DNA from: Collinsella sp. An307 | Lineage (GTDB): Bacteria > Actinomycetota > Coriobacteriia > Coriobacteriales > Coriobacteriaceae | Direction of reading: 5' to 3' | Assembly (NCBI RefSeq): GCF_002161805.1 | Contig: NZ_NFIP01000004.1 | Span: 124,001-188,000, forward strand | DNA length: 64,000 bases | In this document: one piece after another, positions 25,126-34,067 of the stretch | How the letters are laid out: each line of letters begins with the position of its first letter | How positions within the stretch are numbered: position 1 is the stretch's first letter | Notes under the pieces: generated by a model | Told to the model about the DNA's origin: nothing | The model's input: the letters and a program-made list of their open reading frames with translations, nothing else | The model's database searches: none | Made by a program: the position numbers and the translations under genes

Positions 25126-27678
25126 CTACTCGTTGTCACCCGCGGTCATCTGGGTGGCAGAGAGACCGGAGGCGGCGTCCGCCTCGGTTGCAGCGCGCGC
25201 ATCGGGCCACACCCAGTCGGTAAAGGCGGGGTGATCGTAGCCCTCCTCCACGGCAAAGCGGAAGGCCTCCTCACGGAAGGCGTCCCACGCCTCGGCCTGT
25301 GCGGTGTGCGCAGAGGTGCTGGCAGCGACATCCACCAGGCGCAGGGCCTCGGCCGCGAGCGCCCAGCGGTCCATGTCGTTCAGACGCAGCATGTCAAACG
25401 GCGTGGTCGTGGAGCCCTTTTCCTCGTAGCCGTGCACGCACCACGCGTCGTGGCCGGGGCGCGCCCAGACAAGACGGCGGATGGTGCCCGCGTAGGCATG
25501 GAAGCAGAAGAGCACGGGGCGGGAGCCGTCGCCAAAGAACTCGACGAAGCGCTCGTCAGAGATGGCGCGGTCGTTCTCGCAGGCGTTCTGGATCTTAAGG
25601 AGATCGGCCACGTTCACGAACCAGACCTTGATGCCCTGCTCGCGCAGCAGGTCTACCGCGGCGAGCGCCTCGAGCGTGGGCACGTCGCCACAGGTGGCGA
25701 TCACGAGGTCCGCCTCATCGAGCGAAGACGCGGTGGATGCCCACTCCCAGACCGCAAGGCCCTCTTCAAGCTCGGCCTTTGCATCATCGACCGTGATAAA
25801 CGTTGGCGCGGGCTGCTTGCCACAGAAGATGGCGTTCACACAGTCGGTCGAGGCGTAGGCACGCTCGGCAACCGCGAGCGCCATGTTGGCGTCGCAGGGA
25901 TAGTAGGCGTTGACGATATGCGTGTCGTTGGCCTTGTTGAGGAGCAGGTCGATGAAGCCCGGGTCCTGATGGCTGAAACCGTTGTGGTCCTGACGCCAGA
26001 CGTGGCTGGACAGCAGGATGTTGAGGCCGGCGATGGGCGCGCGCCACGGAATCTCGCGCTTGGTGGCCTCGAGCCACTTGCAGTGCTGGTTCACCATGGA
26101 GTCGACCACGTGCACGAAGCTCTCGTAGCTCGACCAGACGCCGTGGCGACCGGTGAGCACATAGCCTTCGAGGAAGCCCTCGCACTGGTGCTCGGAGAGC
26201 TGCTCGATCACCTTGCCCTGGGGCGCCAGCAGCTCGTCGTTGGCCTCGTCGGCATAAGCGTCGCCCGCCTCCCACTGCTTCTTGGTGACCTGATAGGCGT
26301 CCTGCAGGCGGTTCGACGCAGTCTCATCCGGGCCGAAGATGCGGAAGTTATCGGGGTTGGCCGCGAGCACGTCGGCCGTATAGGCACCAAAGACGCGCGC
26401 CGCCTCGGTCTGGCCGTAACCGTGACCGCGCTCTGCCACCGGCACTTCGTGGGCGTGGATGTCGGGGAGGTTGAGGTCCTCACGCACGCGACCGCCGTTG
26501 GCGTTGGGGTTGGCACCGATGCGCAGGTCGCCCGTGGGCATCCAGTCCGTCACCTCGGGGCGAATCTGCCCCTCCGGTGTGAAGAGCTCCTCGGGGCCGT
26601 AGGAGCGCAGCCAGTCACGCAGCACGCGGAAGTGCTCGTGGGTGTCCTTGGCGCTTGCCAGCGGCACCTGGTGCGCGCGCCAGGAGTCCTCGGTCTTCTT
26701 GCCGTCGATGGTCTTGGGGCAGGTCCAGCCCTTGGGCGTGCGGAACACGATCATGGGGTAGACCGGGCGCGTGACCTCCTCGCCCGCAGCGACCTGGGCG
26801 GCGGCGTGCTCCTTGATGGTGCAGATCTTGGCAAAGACCTCCTCCAAAAGCGCCGCAAAACGCACGTGGATGGACTCGTGGCTCTCGTCATCAAAACCGG
26901 CGACAAAGATGTGCGGCTCGTAGCCCATGCCCTCGAAGAACTTGGTGAGCTCCTCGTCGCTGATGCGTGCGAGGATGGTGGGGTTGGCGATTTTGTAACC
27001 GTTCAGATGCAGGATCGGCAGCACGATGCCGTCGGTCGCGGGGTTCACGAGCTTGTTGGACTGCCAGCTTGTGGCGAGAGGGCCCGTCTCGGCCTCGCCG
27101 TCGCCCACCACGGCCACCGCGAGCAGGCTGGGGTTGTCGAGCACCGCGCCGTAAGCATGGGAGAGCGTGTAGCCGAGCTCACCGCCCTCGTGGATGGAGC
27201 CGGGGGTTTCGGGCGCAAAGTGGCTGGGAATGCCACCGGGATAAGAGAACTGGCGGAAGAACTTCTCGAGGCCGGCCTCGTCATTGGTGATGTCAGGGCG
27301 AATCTCGCGATAGGTACCGTCGAGCAGGCTCTGCGCGGTGCCGGCCGGGCCGCCGTGACCGGGGCCCATGAGGAAGATAGTGTTCTGGCCGTGATCGGCA
27401 ATGAGGCGGTTCACGTGGCCAAAGAGGAAGTTGATACCCGGCGTGGTGCCCCAGTGGCCCACGAGACGGTGCTTGACGTCGGCGCGGCCAAAATCGCGCG
27501 GCTCACCGGTTTTGGCGTCCGGGTAGTCGGCGCGCATGAGCGGGTTGGAGCGCAGGTAGATCTGGCCGACGGACAGGTAGTTGGACGCGCGCCAGTAGCG
27601 CTCGACACCGGCGAGCTCGGCAGCGGAAACATCGCCGCTTCCGCGGTTCCAAGGCGTCCCGATTACCGGATGAGACAT
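25126..27678 (-). CDS. xfp: Xylulose-5-phosphate/fructose-6-phosphate phosphoketolase
   Basis: This 850-aa TPP enzyme splits xylulose 5-phosphate (and often fructose 6-phosphate) with phosphate into acetyl phosphate plus an aldose phosphate. Family landmarks include GHWGTTPG, the [10 protein letters not shown] segment, and TPP-binding GDGEAETGP. The protein is slightly longer than usual because of a C-terminal tail of about 25 residues. TAGGAG precedes the ATG. The promoter region carries two AAACGTTT operators, so expression is likely LacI-controlled. It would drain xylulose 5-phosphate made by the transketolase encoded at 43-45 kb. Confidence 0.95.
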   Translation of the reverse strand: MSHPVIGTPWNRGSGDVSAAELAGVERYWRASNYLSVGQIYLRSNPLMRADYPDAKTGEPRDFGRADVKHRLVGHWGTTPGINFLFGHVNRLIADHGQNTIFLMGPGHGGPAGTAQSLLDGTYREIRPDITNDEAGLEKFFRQFSYPGGIPSHFAPETPGSIHEGGELGYTLSHAYGAVLDNPSLLAVAVVGDGEAETGPLATSWQSNKLVNPATDGIVLPILHLNGYKIANPTILARISDEELTKFFEGMGYEPHIFVAGFDDESHESIHVRFAALLEEVFAKICTIKEHAAAQVAAGEEVTRPVYPMIVFRTPKGWTCPKTIDGKKTEDSWRAHQVPLASAKDTHEHFRVLRDWLRSYGPEELFTPEGQIRPEVTDWMPTGDLRIGANPNANGGRVREDLNLPDIHAHEVPVAERGHGYGQTEAARVFGAYTADVLAANPDNFRIFGPDETASNRLQDAYQVTKKQWEAGDAYADEANDELLAPQGKVIEQLSEHQCEGFLEGYVLTGRHGVWSSYESFVHVVDSMVNQHCKWLEATKREIPWRAPIAGLNILLSSHVWRQDHNGFSHQDPGFIDLLLNKANDTHIVNAYYPCDANMALAVAERAYASTDCVNAIFCGKQPAPTFITVDDAKAELEEGLAVWEWASTASSLDEADLVIATCGDVPTLEALAAVDLLREQGIKVWFVNVADLLKIQNACENDRAISDERFVEFFGDGSRPVLFCFHAYAGTIRRLVWARPGHDAWCVHGYEEKGSTTTPFDMLRLNDMDRWALAAEALRLVDVAASTSAHTAQAEAWDAFREEAFRFAVEEGYDHPAFTDWVWPDARAATEADAASGLSATQMTAGDNE

Positions 27679-27740
27679 AAGGCACTCCTATCTGCTTTTG
27701 GGGTCGAGTGCGGCCGCACGCCGCTCGTTTTGCTGAAAGC

Positions 27741-27784
27741 AGTATAGGTGATAAAACGTTTTAGCATTGTTAACAAAACGTTTT
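27741..27784 (-). promoter_or_regulatory. xfp promoter with two LacI-type operators
   Basis: On the minus strand a -10 box TATACT lies at 27741-27746. Directly upstream is the perfect palindrome TAAAACGTTTTA (27752-27763), inside the -10/-35 spacer. A second site AAAACGTTTT (27775-27784) follows. The two centres are 22 bp apart, about two helix turns. Both match LacI/CcpA-type half-sites around a central CG. Confidence 0.7.
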
Positions 27785-27896
27785 TGTTTCAGAATCCGTA
27801 AATGTTTGGCAATTTATCCGGTGAACGGTAGGAAAACGCGTATGAACGGTGTTTGCTTAGATTGTGACAGGAGTAGGGCGAACCTCCTGTGCGCTG

Positions 27897-28916
27897 CTAC
27901 CGCTGCTGCACCGAATCGCGCTCAACCAGACGGGGCTCGAGCAGGCGCGTCTCCGCCTCGACATCCTCGGGCGCGGCGGCATCTAGGCGACGCACGATAA
28001 GGGCGAGCGCCTCCTCCGCAAGAACCGCAACGTCCTGGTCGATGGCGGTAAGCGCCGGCTCGAACAGAGAGTCTGCCGCCGAATTGTCGTAACTCACCAC
28101 CGAGTAATCGCGCGGAACACGGCACCCCTCCTCATACAGGCGCTTGAGCAGGCCGAGCGCGATGTTGTCGGAACTCGCAAAGACCGCCGTGGCGTCGGTT
28201 GCGGTAATACCAGCCGCGGCCTCGTAGGCATCGGGGATGTAGTAGTCGCTGTCAAAGACCAGACTCTCGTCAAACGGCACGTCGAACTCATCGAGCGCCC
28301 TGCGGTACCCCTCGAGACGATGGCGGCCCGTGTTGGACCGGGAAGCATTCACGATGCAGGCGATGCGGCGGTGGCCGTGCTCGAGCAGGTGGCGGGTCGC
28401 CATGTACCCACCGAGCTCGTTGTCGAATAGCACCTTGTCGCAGGCGGCGTCATCGAGCACGCGGTCGATCATCACGTAGGGAACGGGAAGGGCCGCTATG
28501 CGCTCAGGAAGGTCCTCGCCGCCCTCGGTCTGGTTGCCCAAAACGATAAAGAGCCCCTCTACCCCGCGGTTGACGAGCGTGGAGAGCAGCTCGATGTCGT
28601 TGACGGCAAGGTCGTCAGACGTGGTGATAAACAGGGCAAAACCGCGCTCGCGGCAGCGCTGCTCGAGGTTTTTCGCCAGACGTGAGAAGAAGCGGCTCTC
28701 GATGTTCGGAACGATAAGGCCCAGGGTGTTCGAGCGCTGCGTCACGAGGCTTCGGGCGATCTGGTTGGGCACGTAGTGTTTGGCGGCGGCGATGGCCTTG
28801 ATGCGGCGGCGGTTCTCCTCCGTGATGCGGCACGGCCGGTTGTTAAGCACCAGAGATACCGTCGAGACGGAAAGCCCCGCCTCGCGTGCAATCTCTTTAA
28901 GCGTTACCTTGGGCAC
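27897..28916 (-). CDS. LacI-family transcriptional regulator
   Basis: This 339-aa repressor has an N-terminal helix-turn-helix (VTLKEIAREAGLSVSTVSLVLNN) and hinge (about 1-60). A periplasmic-binding-protein-like effector domain follows (about 62-325). The start is GTG (28914-28916) with GGGGAGG 6 nt upstream. It lies just upstream of xfp on the same strand. The AAACGTTT operators between them are its most likely targets, together with the similar site at 46816. The inducer is unknown, probably a sugar or sugar phosphate from the neighbouring island. Confidence 0.9.
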   Translation of the reverse strand: MPKVTLKEIAREAGLSVSTVSLVLNNRPCRITEENRRRIKAIAAAKHYVPNQIARSLVTQRSNTLGLIVPNIESRFFSRLAKNLEQRCRERGFALFITTSDDLAVNDIELLSTLVNRGVEGLFIVLGNQTEGGEDLPERIAALPVPYVMIDRVLDDAACDKVLFDNELGGYMATRHLLEHGHRRIACIVNASRSNTGRHRLEGYRRALDEFDVPFDESLVFDSDYYIPDAYEAAAGITATDATAVFASSDNIALGLLKRLYEEGCRVPRDYSVVSYDNSAADSLFEPALTAIDQDVAVLAEEALALIVRRLDAAAPEDVEAETRLLEPRLVERDSVQQR

Positions 28917-29028
28917 CGCCGACCTCCCCTATCGCTTTGATCTCACTCCACGGTACCACGAATGACGACGCGCGCGGTCGCGAGATATGAGGTTGGCAGC
29001 GAGCGTTTCTGCTTCGTGCGGGGCATGC

Positions 29029-29213
29029 TGGTCAAATTACCCCGTGAGAGGGCATTCGACTGAACCTAACGCAGCCCTAGAAGACCATTTGATGTCGCTT
29101 TGCACCGATCTTCTGCAAAAAGGGCCGGATCTTTGCCCGCCGACAACCCGCGACAGCAGTCCCCGGCGGTAAACAACCAGGGCGCAATGCCCCCTCGCGG
29201 GGCAATTTGACCA
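29029..29213. repeat. 185-bp element bounded by 28-bp imperfect inverted repeats
   Basis: The left end (29029-29056, beginning TGGTCAAATT) and right end (29186-29213, ending AATTTGACCA) are inverted copies with three non-Watson-Crick positions, one of them a T/G pair. The interior (29057-29185) has no coding potential I trust. No target-site duplication is visible. It could be a MITE-like relic or a structured non-coding RNA. It fills most of the 400-nt gap between the LacI gene and the glycosidase gene at 29318. Confidence 0.55.
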
Positions 29214-29233
29214 AATCTGGTTCCATGAACAAA

Positions 29234-29267
29234 GAGGAGCCGCTGGGAATGTTCCCGACGGCTCCTC
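29234..29267 (-). terminator. Hairpin after the apiosidase-like gene
   Basis: GAGGAGCCG (29234-29242) pairs with CGGCTCCTC (29259-29267), with an inner GGGAA/TTCCC stem. It lies 51 nt past the stop at 29318. The T tract is weak (TTTGTT on the minus strand). Confidence 0.6.
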
Positions 29268-29317
29268 CAAGCAGGTTTTATGTCGCCAGCCCACAGGGCA
29301 GGCTTAGCTGATAGACG

Positions 29318-30616
29318 CTACGCGACCGGTTCCAGCACGATGAGCGCGTCCGCGCAGAAGGGATGTTGTGCCACGCGAGTGGCGCCATCCCCAACCGTGA
29401 CCGGCAGATGCGCGATGCGCTTCTGGGCGAGGTCGATGGCACGGGCCGTATAGCCCTCGAGCGCCACGCCGAGCTTGAGCGCCGTCGCGCGGGGCAGATA
29501 GGCCAAATACGTCGGGCGCTCCGCCTCGTTATGCGCGACGCGAATCTGCTCGCGGTCGTCTGCAAGCTCATCCTGCGCCGGCACAAGCGTGCGGCAGCCA
29601 AGCGCATCGAGCAGAGGCTCAATCATGCCAAAGTCCCACACACCTGGCAGCTGCAGGGCCTCCTGCCAGCGGAAAGGCGCGTCAAAGCCCTCGCCGAGGA
29701 CCGATCCTTGACTCTGCGACGTCTGCCAGTTCCAGATGCCGTGGGCACCGTAAGTCACACCCGCGGTCGCACCGGCGAGGATGCCCGCCCATGCAGAGGC
29801 ACGGCAGTTCTCGTCGTTGAAACGTACGTACACGTGGCGGCTCGCGCCCATCATCTCGTAGCAGGGCTCGGAGTTGATAAGCGGCTTTTTGGGGTAGTTT
29901 GCACGGAAGTCCTCCGGGAGCTTCCACGCCTCGTCCTGAGCAAGCGCGTTGTGGCCGGGCTGGTACATATAGAAGTCCAGGCGGTCGATGAACTGCTCGG
30001 GGATGGTGCGATTCGCGCGGTTGATGTGCATGGTGCGCAGGCGCGTGGGCGCAAGCTCGCACACAGTCGCGAGGGCCGCCTCGTAATACGGCAGACACTC
30101 GTCTGCCTTCCAGTCCGTGTCGCCCGTCACCACGTACACGGGGTCAAACTCGTCGAGGTGCTCGACCACGCGGCGCACATGGCGCTCCACCTCATCGAGC
30201 GGCATCGTCGAGGCGCCGGTACGCTCGGCAATCGCGGCGCCCCAAGTACCGGGCACGTAGTTGCACCACATAAGCACAAGCGCCGGGCGAATGCCGTGCT
30301 CGACCGCCATGCGGCACATCTCGCGAGCGCGCTCCCAGTATGCGAGGTTGGGCTGTCCCCAGTCAAAGACGGTGCCGTCCTCGCTGGCGTACGGATAGAT
30401 ACCGAGGTCCGGGCGGCAGCGGTCCCACTGCGGCAAGGAGTTGACCTGCAGTGTATTGATGCCCTGCTCGGCACGGCGGGCGAGATAGTAGTCCCAATCC
30501 TCGAGCGTGATGCTCGTGAACGCGCTCCAGCAGGTATCCGCCAGCCAGAACCAGGGCTTGCCGTCGCACAGGAACCCGTCGCCCTTCTCGTTTACCGTGA
30601 GCGTCCCCAAAGCCAT
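29318..30616 (-). CDS. Apiosidase-like glycoside hydrolase (DUF4038, GH140-type)
   Basis: This 432-aa protein has a (beta/alpha)8 barrel of the apiosidase-like Pfam family (former DUF4038) from about residue 10 to 330, then a small beta domain. Landmarks are FLCDGKPWFWLADTCW at the start, VYVVTGDTDW with a candidate acid/base Asp and LINSEPCYE with a candidate nucleophile Glu. Characterised GH140 enzymes release D-apiose from rhamnogalacturonan II. No signal peptide is present, so it acts on imported oligosaccharides or glycosides. It follows the PTS EIIBC gene by 127 nt and is probably cotranscribed with it. Confidence 0.8.
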   Translation of the reverse strand: MALGTLTVNEKGDGFLCDGKPWFWLADTCWSAFTSITLEDWDYYLARRAEQGINTLQVNSLPQWDRCRPDLGIYPYASEDGTVFDWGQPNLAYWERAREMCRMAVEHGIRPALVLMWCNYVPGTWGAAIAERTGASTMPLDEVERHVRRVVEHLDEFDPVYVVTGDTDWKADECLPYYEAALATVCELAPTRLRTMHINRANRTIPEQFIDRLDFYMYQPGHNALAQDEAWKLPEDFRANYPKKPLINSEPCYEMMGASRHVYVRFNDENCRASAWAGILAGATAGVTYGAHGIWNWQTSQSQGSVLGEGFDAPFRWQEALQLPGVWDFGMIEPLLDALGCRTLVPAQDELADDREQIRVAHNEAERPTYLAYLPRATALKLGVALEGYTARAIDLAQKRIAHLPVTVGDGATRVAQHPFCADALIVLEPVA

Positions 30617-30743
30617 GACGTCTGTCCTCTCTTGTCCCGAAATACCGCGCTCAATAAGAGCAAACCGGGCGCACGGTCAGGACGACCCGCGCACCCGGCG
30701 ACTAACCTACATGGGATATACCCGTGTGGAGTGTGGAGGTCGC

Positions 30744-32198
30744 TTACGCGCCGATGAGCTCGGCCTCGTCCTCGTCCTCCATCTCGGCCAGCTCCTCCTT
30801 GGTGAAGCCGGTGAGGAAGACCACGATGGCGGCGACCACGAAGGACACGGCCATACCGATGACGGCAGCGATGACGTTCCACTGGCCGCCCTGCAGGTAG
30901 TTCAAGATGACCATGAAGTTGGAGGAACCGCCAGCCATGTAGTAGGTGACGCCGAGGATGCCGGAGAGCACCGCGCCGATGGCGCCGCCGATGAACATAC
31001 CGAGCATGGTGCGGCGGAAGCGCATAAGGATGCCGAAGAGGGCGGGCTCGGTCACGCCGCCGGCAATGGCGGAGATGACGTAGCCGAGGGCGAGGCCCTT
31101 CTCGTCCTTATTCTTCATGCGCAGGAACGCACCGAAGGCGCAGCCCCACACCGCGGTCATGGCGCAGTTGGTGGAGACGAAGACGAACGGGTCGTAGCCA
31201 GCAGCGATGATCTGTACCTGAGCGATCATGATGACGGGCATGTGCATGCCGGCGACCACGAAGAGCTGCCAGAAGGCGCCGAGGACAGCCATGACCACAA
31301 AGATGCCGATGCCACCGAGGTCAGCAAGGCCAAAGAGCGCGTTGGCAACGAGGTTGCCGAGCTCGCCGCCAATGGGGGCGAGGATGATGAGCGCGATAGG
31401 CACGACCACGATCATGGTGCAGAACGGGGTGAAGACCGTGGAGAGCGTGTCGGGCATGATCTTCTTGAAGAACTTCTCCACGAAGTAGAGCACCGGGATG
31501 GTGAGGATGATCGGCAGCACCGTCTGGCTGTAGTTGGCAGCAGTGATCTGGATGCCGTAGACGCTCACGATGCCCGTCGGGTCGGCGGAAGCCGCGGAGA
31601 CAATGCTCGGGGCGATCATGAGGCCGCCGGTGAGCATGCCGAGGACCGGGCTTGCGCCGATCTTCTTAGCGGCAGCGTAGCCGAGGTAGATGGGCAGGAA
31701 GTAGAACGTTGCCTCGTAGAGGGTCGTGTAGAAGAACGTGTAGGTCGGGTCGGTCTCCGAGATGACGTTCAGAAGCTGCGGACCCAGGATGACCGCAAAG
31801 GTGCGGAACAGACCGCCGGCCATGAGCAGCGGGATGAGCTGTGTCATGGAGCCGGACAGGTAGTCGAGGATGATGCCCGGGATCTGCTTGAGGGTGATCT
31901 TCTCCTTGGGCGCGTCGAGGTTCTCGTCAACCGCGGCGCCACGCGTGACACCGGAGATGGCGACGAACTCGTCGAGCACCTTCGGCACGTTCTGACCGAT
32001 GATGACCTGAAGCTGGGTGCCGGCAAACTGTGCACCGAGCACGCCCTTGACCTTCTTGATCTTCTCGATGTCAGCGAGGTTGTTGTCCTTGAGCGTGAGA
32101 CGCAGACGCGTCATGCAGTTGGTTGCGGTCGTGACGTTGGCCGCACCTCCTACGAGCTCAAGGACGTTTTCGGCGATTTGCCTGTTGTCAATTGCCAT
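30744..32198 (-). CDS. PTS EIIBC permease, beta-glucoside family
   Basis: This 484-aa permease has an N-terminal EIIB with the phosphocysteine motif NCMTRLR (about residues 28-34) and an EIIC membrane domain (about 105-470). It has no EIIA domain, so it must take phosphate from another EIIA, perhaps that of the permease at 16350. The family imports beta-glucosides, trehalose, sucrose or related glycosides. Context (apiosidase-like and rhamnosidase genes) suggests a plant glycoside. The ATG at 32196-32198 follows GGGAGGGG. The promoter carries a 19-bp palindromic operator. Confidence 0.9.
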   Translation of the reverse strand: MAIDNRQIAENVLELVGGAANVTTATNCMTRLRLTLKDNNLADIEKIKKVKGVLGAQFAGTQLQVIIGQNVPKVLDEFVAISGVTRGAAVDENLDAPKEKITLKQIPGIILDYLSGSMTQLIPLLMAGGLFRTFAVILGPQLLNVISETDPTYTFFYTTLYEATFYFLPIYLGYAAAKKIGASPVLGMLTGGLMIAPSIVSAASADPTGIVSVYGIQITAANYSQTVLPIILTIPVLYFVEKFFKKIMPDTLSTVFTPFCTMIVVVPIALIILAPIGGELGNLVANALFGLADLGGIGIFVVMAVLGAFWQLFVVAGMHMPVIMIAQVQIIAAGYDPFVFVSTNCAMTAVWGCAFGAFLRMKNKDEKGLALGYVISAIAGGVTEPALFGILMRFRRTMLGMFIGGAIGAVLSGILGVTYYMAGGSSNFMVILNYLQGGQWNVIAAVIGMAVSFVVAAIVVFLTGFTKEELAEMEDEDEAELIGA

Positions 32199-32257
32199 GG
32201 GGTCCCCTCCCATTGCCGTGACCAAGTTGCCGTCCTGCACATCTTGGTCGTTCCTAC

Positions 32258-32290
32258 CAGTAAACTATGTTTACTGAATGTTTATGTCAT
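32258..32290 (-). promoter_or_regulatory. Promoter and 19-bp operator of the EIIBC gene
   Basis: On the minus strand ATGACA (-35, 32285-32290) and TAGTTT (-10, 32262-32267) are 17 nt apart. The -10 lies inside the perfect palindrome CAGTAAAC-TAT-GTTTACTG (32258-32276), a LacI-type operator placed to block the promoter. Confidence 0.65.
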
Positions 32291-32515
32291 GTATAGTACG
32301 TGTCCCGCCCGCTTCCATAGGCTAGATGTCCGGTGAACGGTCGGAATTATCAGGTGAACGTCAAACAAGCGTAACGAAATGTCGCCTCGTAAAACATAAA
32401 CAGCCGGTTTTGCACACCTTCGTGTTTACAACAGACGGGCACTGTCCTTACCTAAGCTTTTCTTCACAATTCTTTACCGTTTAACAGGTAAAACAGCACG
32501 CTTACCGGTCTCTCG

Positions 32516-32554
32516 TTGGGTATATCGTCTAGTTTTATATACTAAACATGTTTA
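32516..32554 (+). promoter_or_regulatory. Promoter and operator of the esterase gene
   Basis: TTGGGT (32516-32521) and TATACT (32538-32543) are 16 nt apart. The palindrome TAAACATGTTTA (32543-32554) starts at the last base of the -10. It shares the TAAAC/GTTTA half-sites of the operator at 32258, so both sides of the divergent region are probably bound by one LacI protein. The rest of the gap (32291-32515) is AT-richer and holds no gene that I can see. Confidence 0.6.
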
Positions 32555-32578
32555 TACACTGTCTATGGAAGGATAGTC

Positions 32579-33931
32579 ATGGCAGAAACCGACCTCGCAA
32601 CACTCACCTACAAAACGGTGACCAAGCTCGGCGACTTTGGCCCCTGGATCTCAAAGCTCGTGCTCGAGCTGCCCGACGAGGTTGGAGTGAACGACGTCCG
32701 CCCCGCAACGTTTAACGTCTTCTGCGCCCGTCATGAGCGTACGGGAGCGGTTCTCATGCGCCGCGAGCGTGGCGCGGACCACGCTGCCCCCTCCATTGGC
32801 TACGTCCCGGTGCTGGCAGCCTATCCGTCAACCGAGGCGGGCGAGCGCCAGACCCGCGGATCGCACGTCGCGCTCGAGCTGCCCGAGACGCGCCTCACCA
32901 AGCACGTCGAAGGCGGTGTCATGGGCTCGCGCCTTATTGAGAACCGCTTCCGCGTAACGCAAACGGTCGCCATCCCCGGCAGCACCGACCCCATCACGGG
33001 CATGGTCTTCAACTCCTGCGCGGGCGATATCTGCCCCGAGCTCGATGGCTGGCATACCGCCGAGATGACGGAGACCGTCGAGGGCATCAAGATGGCGTAC
33101 GGCTACTTCGAGCCTGACTTCACGCCAGAGCCCGCAGGCCCCTTTGGCCCCGCACGCGAGAAGCCCGAGAAGGCGGCCCTCATCATTTACCTGCACGGCG
33201 CGGGCGAGGGCAAGGGTGAGGGTCTTGAGGCCCAGGGCGGGCCTCTTACGCCCGAAGGCCCCGAGCGAGCCTACATCGGCAACCGCGTGACGGCGCTTTC
33301 CGGCAAAAAGATCCAGGGCTACTTCGACGGAGCCGCTTGGGTGCTTGTTCCCCAAAGTCCCACGTTCTGGATGGACAACGGCGTCGAGCAGCTCGGCCAT
33401 AGCAACCAGAGCATCTACGTTCGTGCGCTCAAGGCGCTCATTGACGAGTTCATCGCGTGCCACGCCGGCCGCATCGATACGTCGCGCATCGTTGTCGGCG
33501 GCCTCTCCAACGGCGGCTTTATGACGCTGCGCATGTGCCGCGATTATCCCGGCTTCTTTGCGGCGGGACTCCCCTGCTGCGCGCCGTGGTACAACGCGAC
33601 CGCCGAGGACGTCGAGCTTCTGGCCAAAACGCCCCTGTGGTTCACGCACAGCAAGGGCGACGAGCTCGTCAACCCCACAGAGACGGTTCTTCCGCTCTAC
33701 CGCGCGCTCGAGGACGCCGGCGCGACCGCGCATGTCACGTACTTCGACCATGTCGAGGACCTTACCGGTGTGTATCACGAGGCCGATGGCTCGCCCAAAA
33801 AGACGTTTAACCACGGCGTGTGGATCCACGTGTTCAACGACTTCTGCCGAACCGACATCGACGGCACGAACGTCATGATCGATCGCGAGCCCGTGGGCAT
33901 GTGGGAGTGGGCGGCGCGCCAGCGGGCATAG
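32579..33931 (+). CDS. Alpha/beta-hydrolase esterase
   Basis: This 450-aa protein has an N-terminal beta-rich domain (about 1-195) followed by an alpha/beta-hydrolase domain with the nucleophile elbow GLSNGG (S310). A candidate Asp is in SKGDELVNP and a candidate His in FNHGVWIH. It resembles prolyl-oligopeptidase-type or CE1-type sugar esterases. No signal peptide is seen. The setting suggests removal of acetyl or acyl groups from imported glycosides. GAAGGA precedes the ATG. It diverges from the EIIBC operon and shares its operator region. Confidence 0.75.
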   Translation: MAETDLATLTYKTVTKLGDFGPWISKLVLELPDEVGVNDVRPATFNVFCARHERTGAVLMRRERGADHAAPSIGYVPVLAAYPSTEAGERQTRGSHVALELPETRLTKHVEGGVMGSRLIENRFRVTQTVAIPGSTDPITGMVFNSCAGDICPELDGWHTAEMTETVEGIKMAYGYFEPDFTPEPAGPFGPAREKPEKAALIIYLHGAGEGKGEGLEAQGGPLTPEGPERAYIGNRVTALSGKKIQGYFDGAAWVLVPQSPTFWMDNGVEQLGHSNQSIYVRALKALIDEFIACHAGRIDTSRIVVGGLSNGGFMTLRMCRDYPGFFAAGLPCCAPWYNATAEDVELLAKTPLWFTHSKGDELVNPTETVLPLYRALEDAGATAHVTYFDHVEDLTGVYHEADGSPKKTFNHGVWIHVFNDFCRTDIDGTNVMIDREPVGMWEWAARQRA

Positions 33932-33940
33932 CCTCCCATG

Positions 33941-34018
33941 GCGGGGGCGGGGCTTCCCCCTGTGCGTTTCCCGCAGGCAAAGCTGAGGACCACGCACAGG
34001 GGGAAGCCCCGCCCCCGC
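33941..34018. repeat. Compound hairpin C between two co-directional genes
   Basis: A perfect 27-bp inverted repeat (33941-33967 with 33992-34018) flanks a 24-nt core containing CCGCAGGC-AAAGC-TGAGGA. It separates the esterase gene from the next plus-strand gene, where it may act as an attenuator or processing site. Its core matches hairpins B and D; its arms do not. Confidence 0.8.
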
Positions 34019-34067
34019 ATGCACGCAACGCCCCTGCGCACACAGACAAGAGGAAAGGATGCCGATT

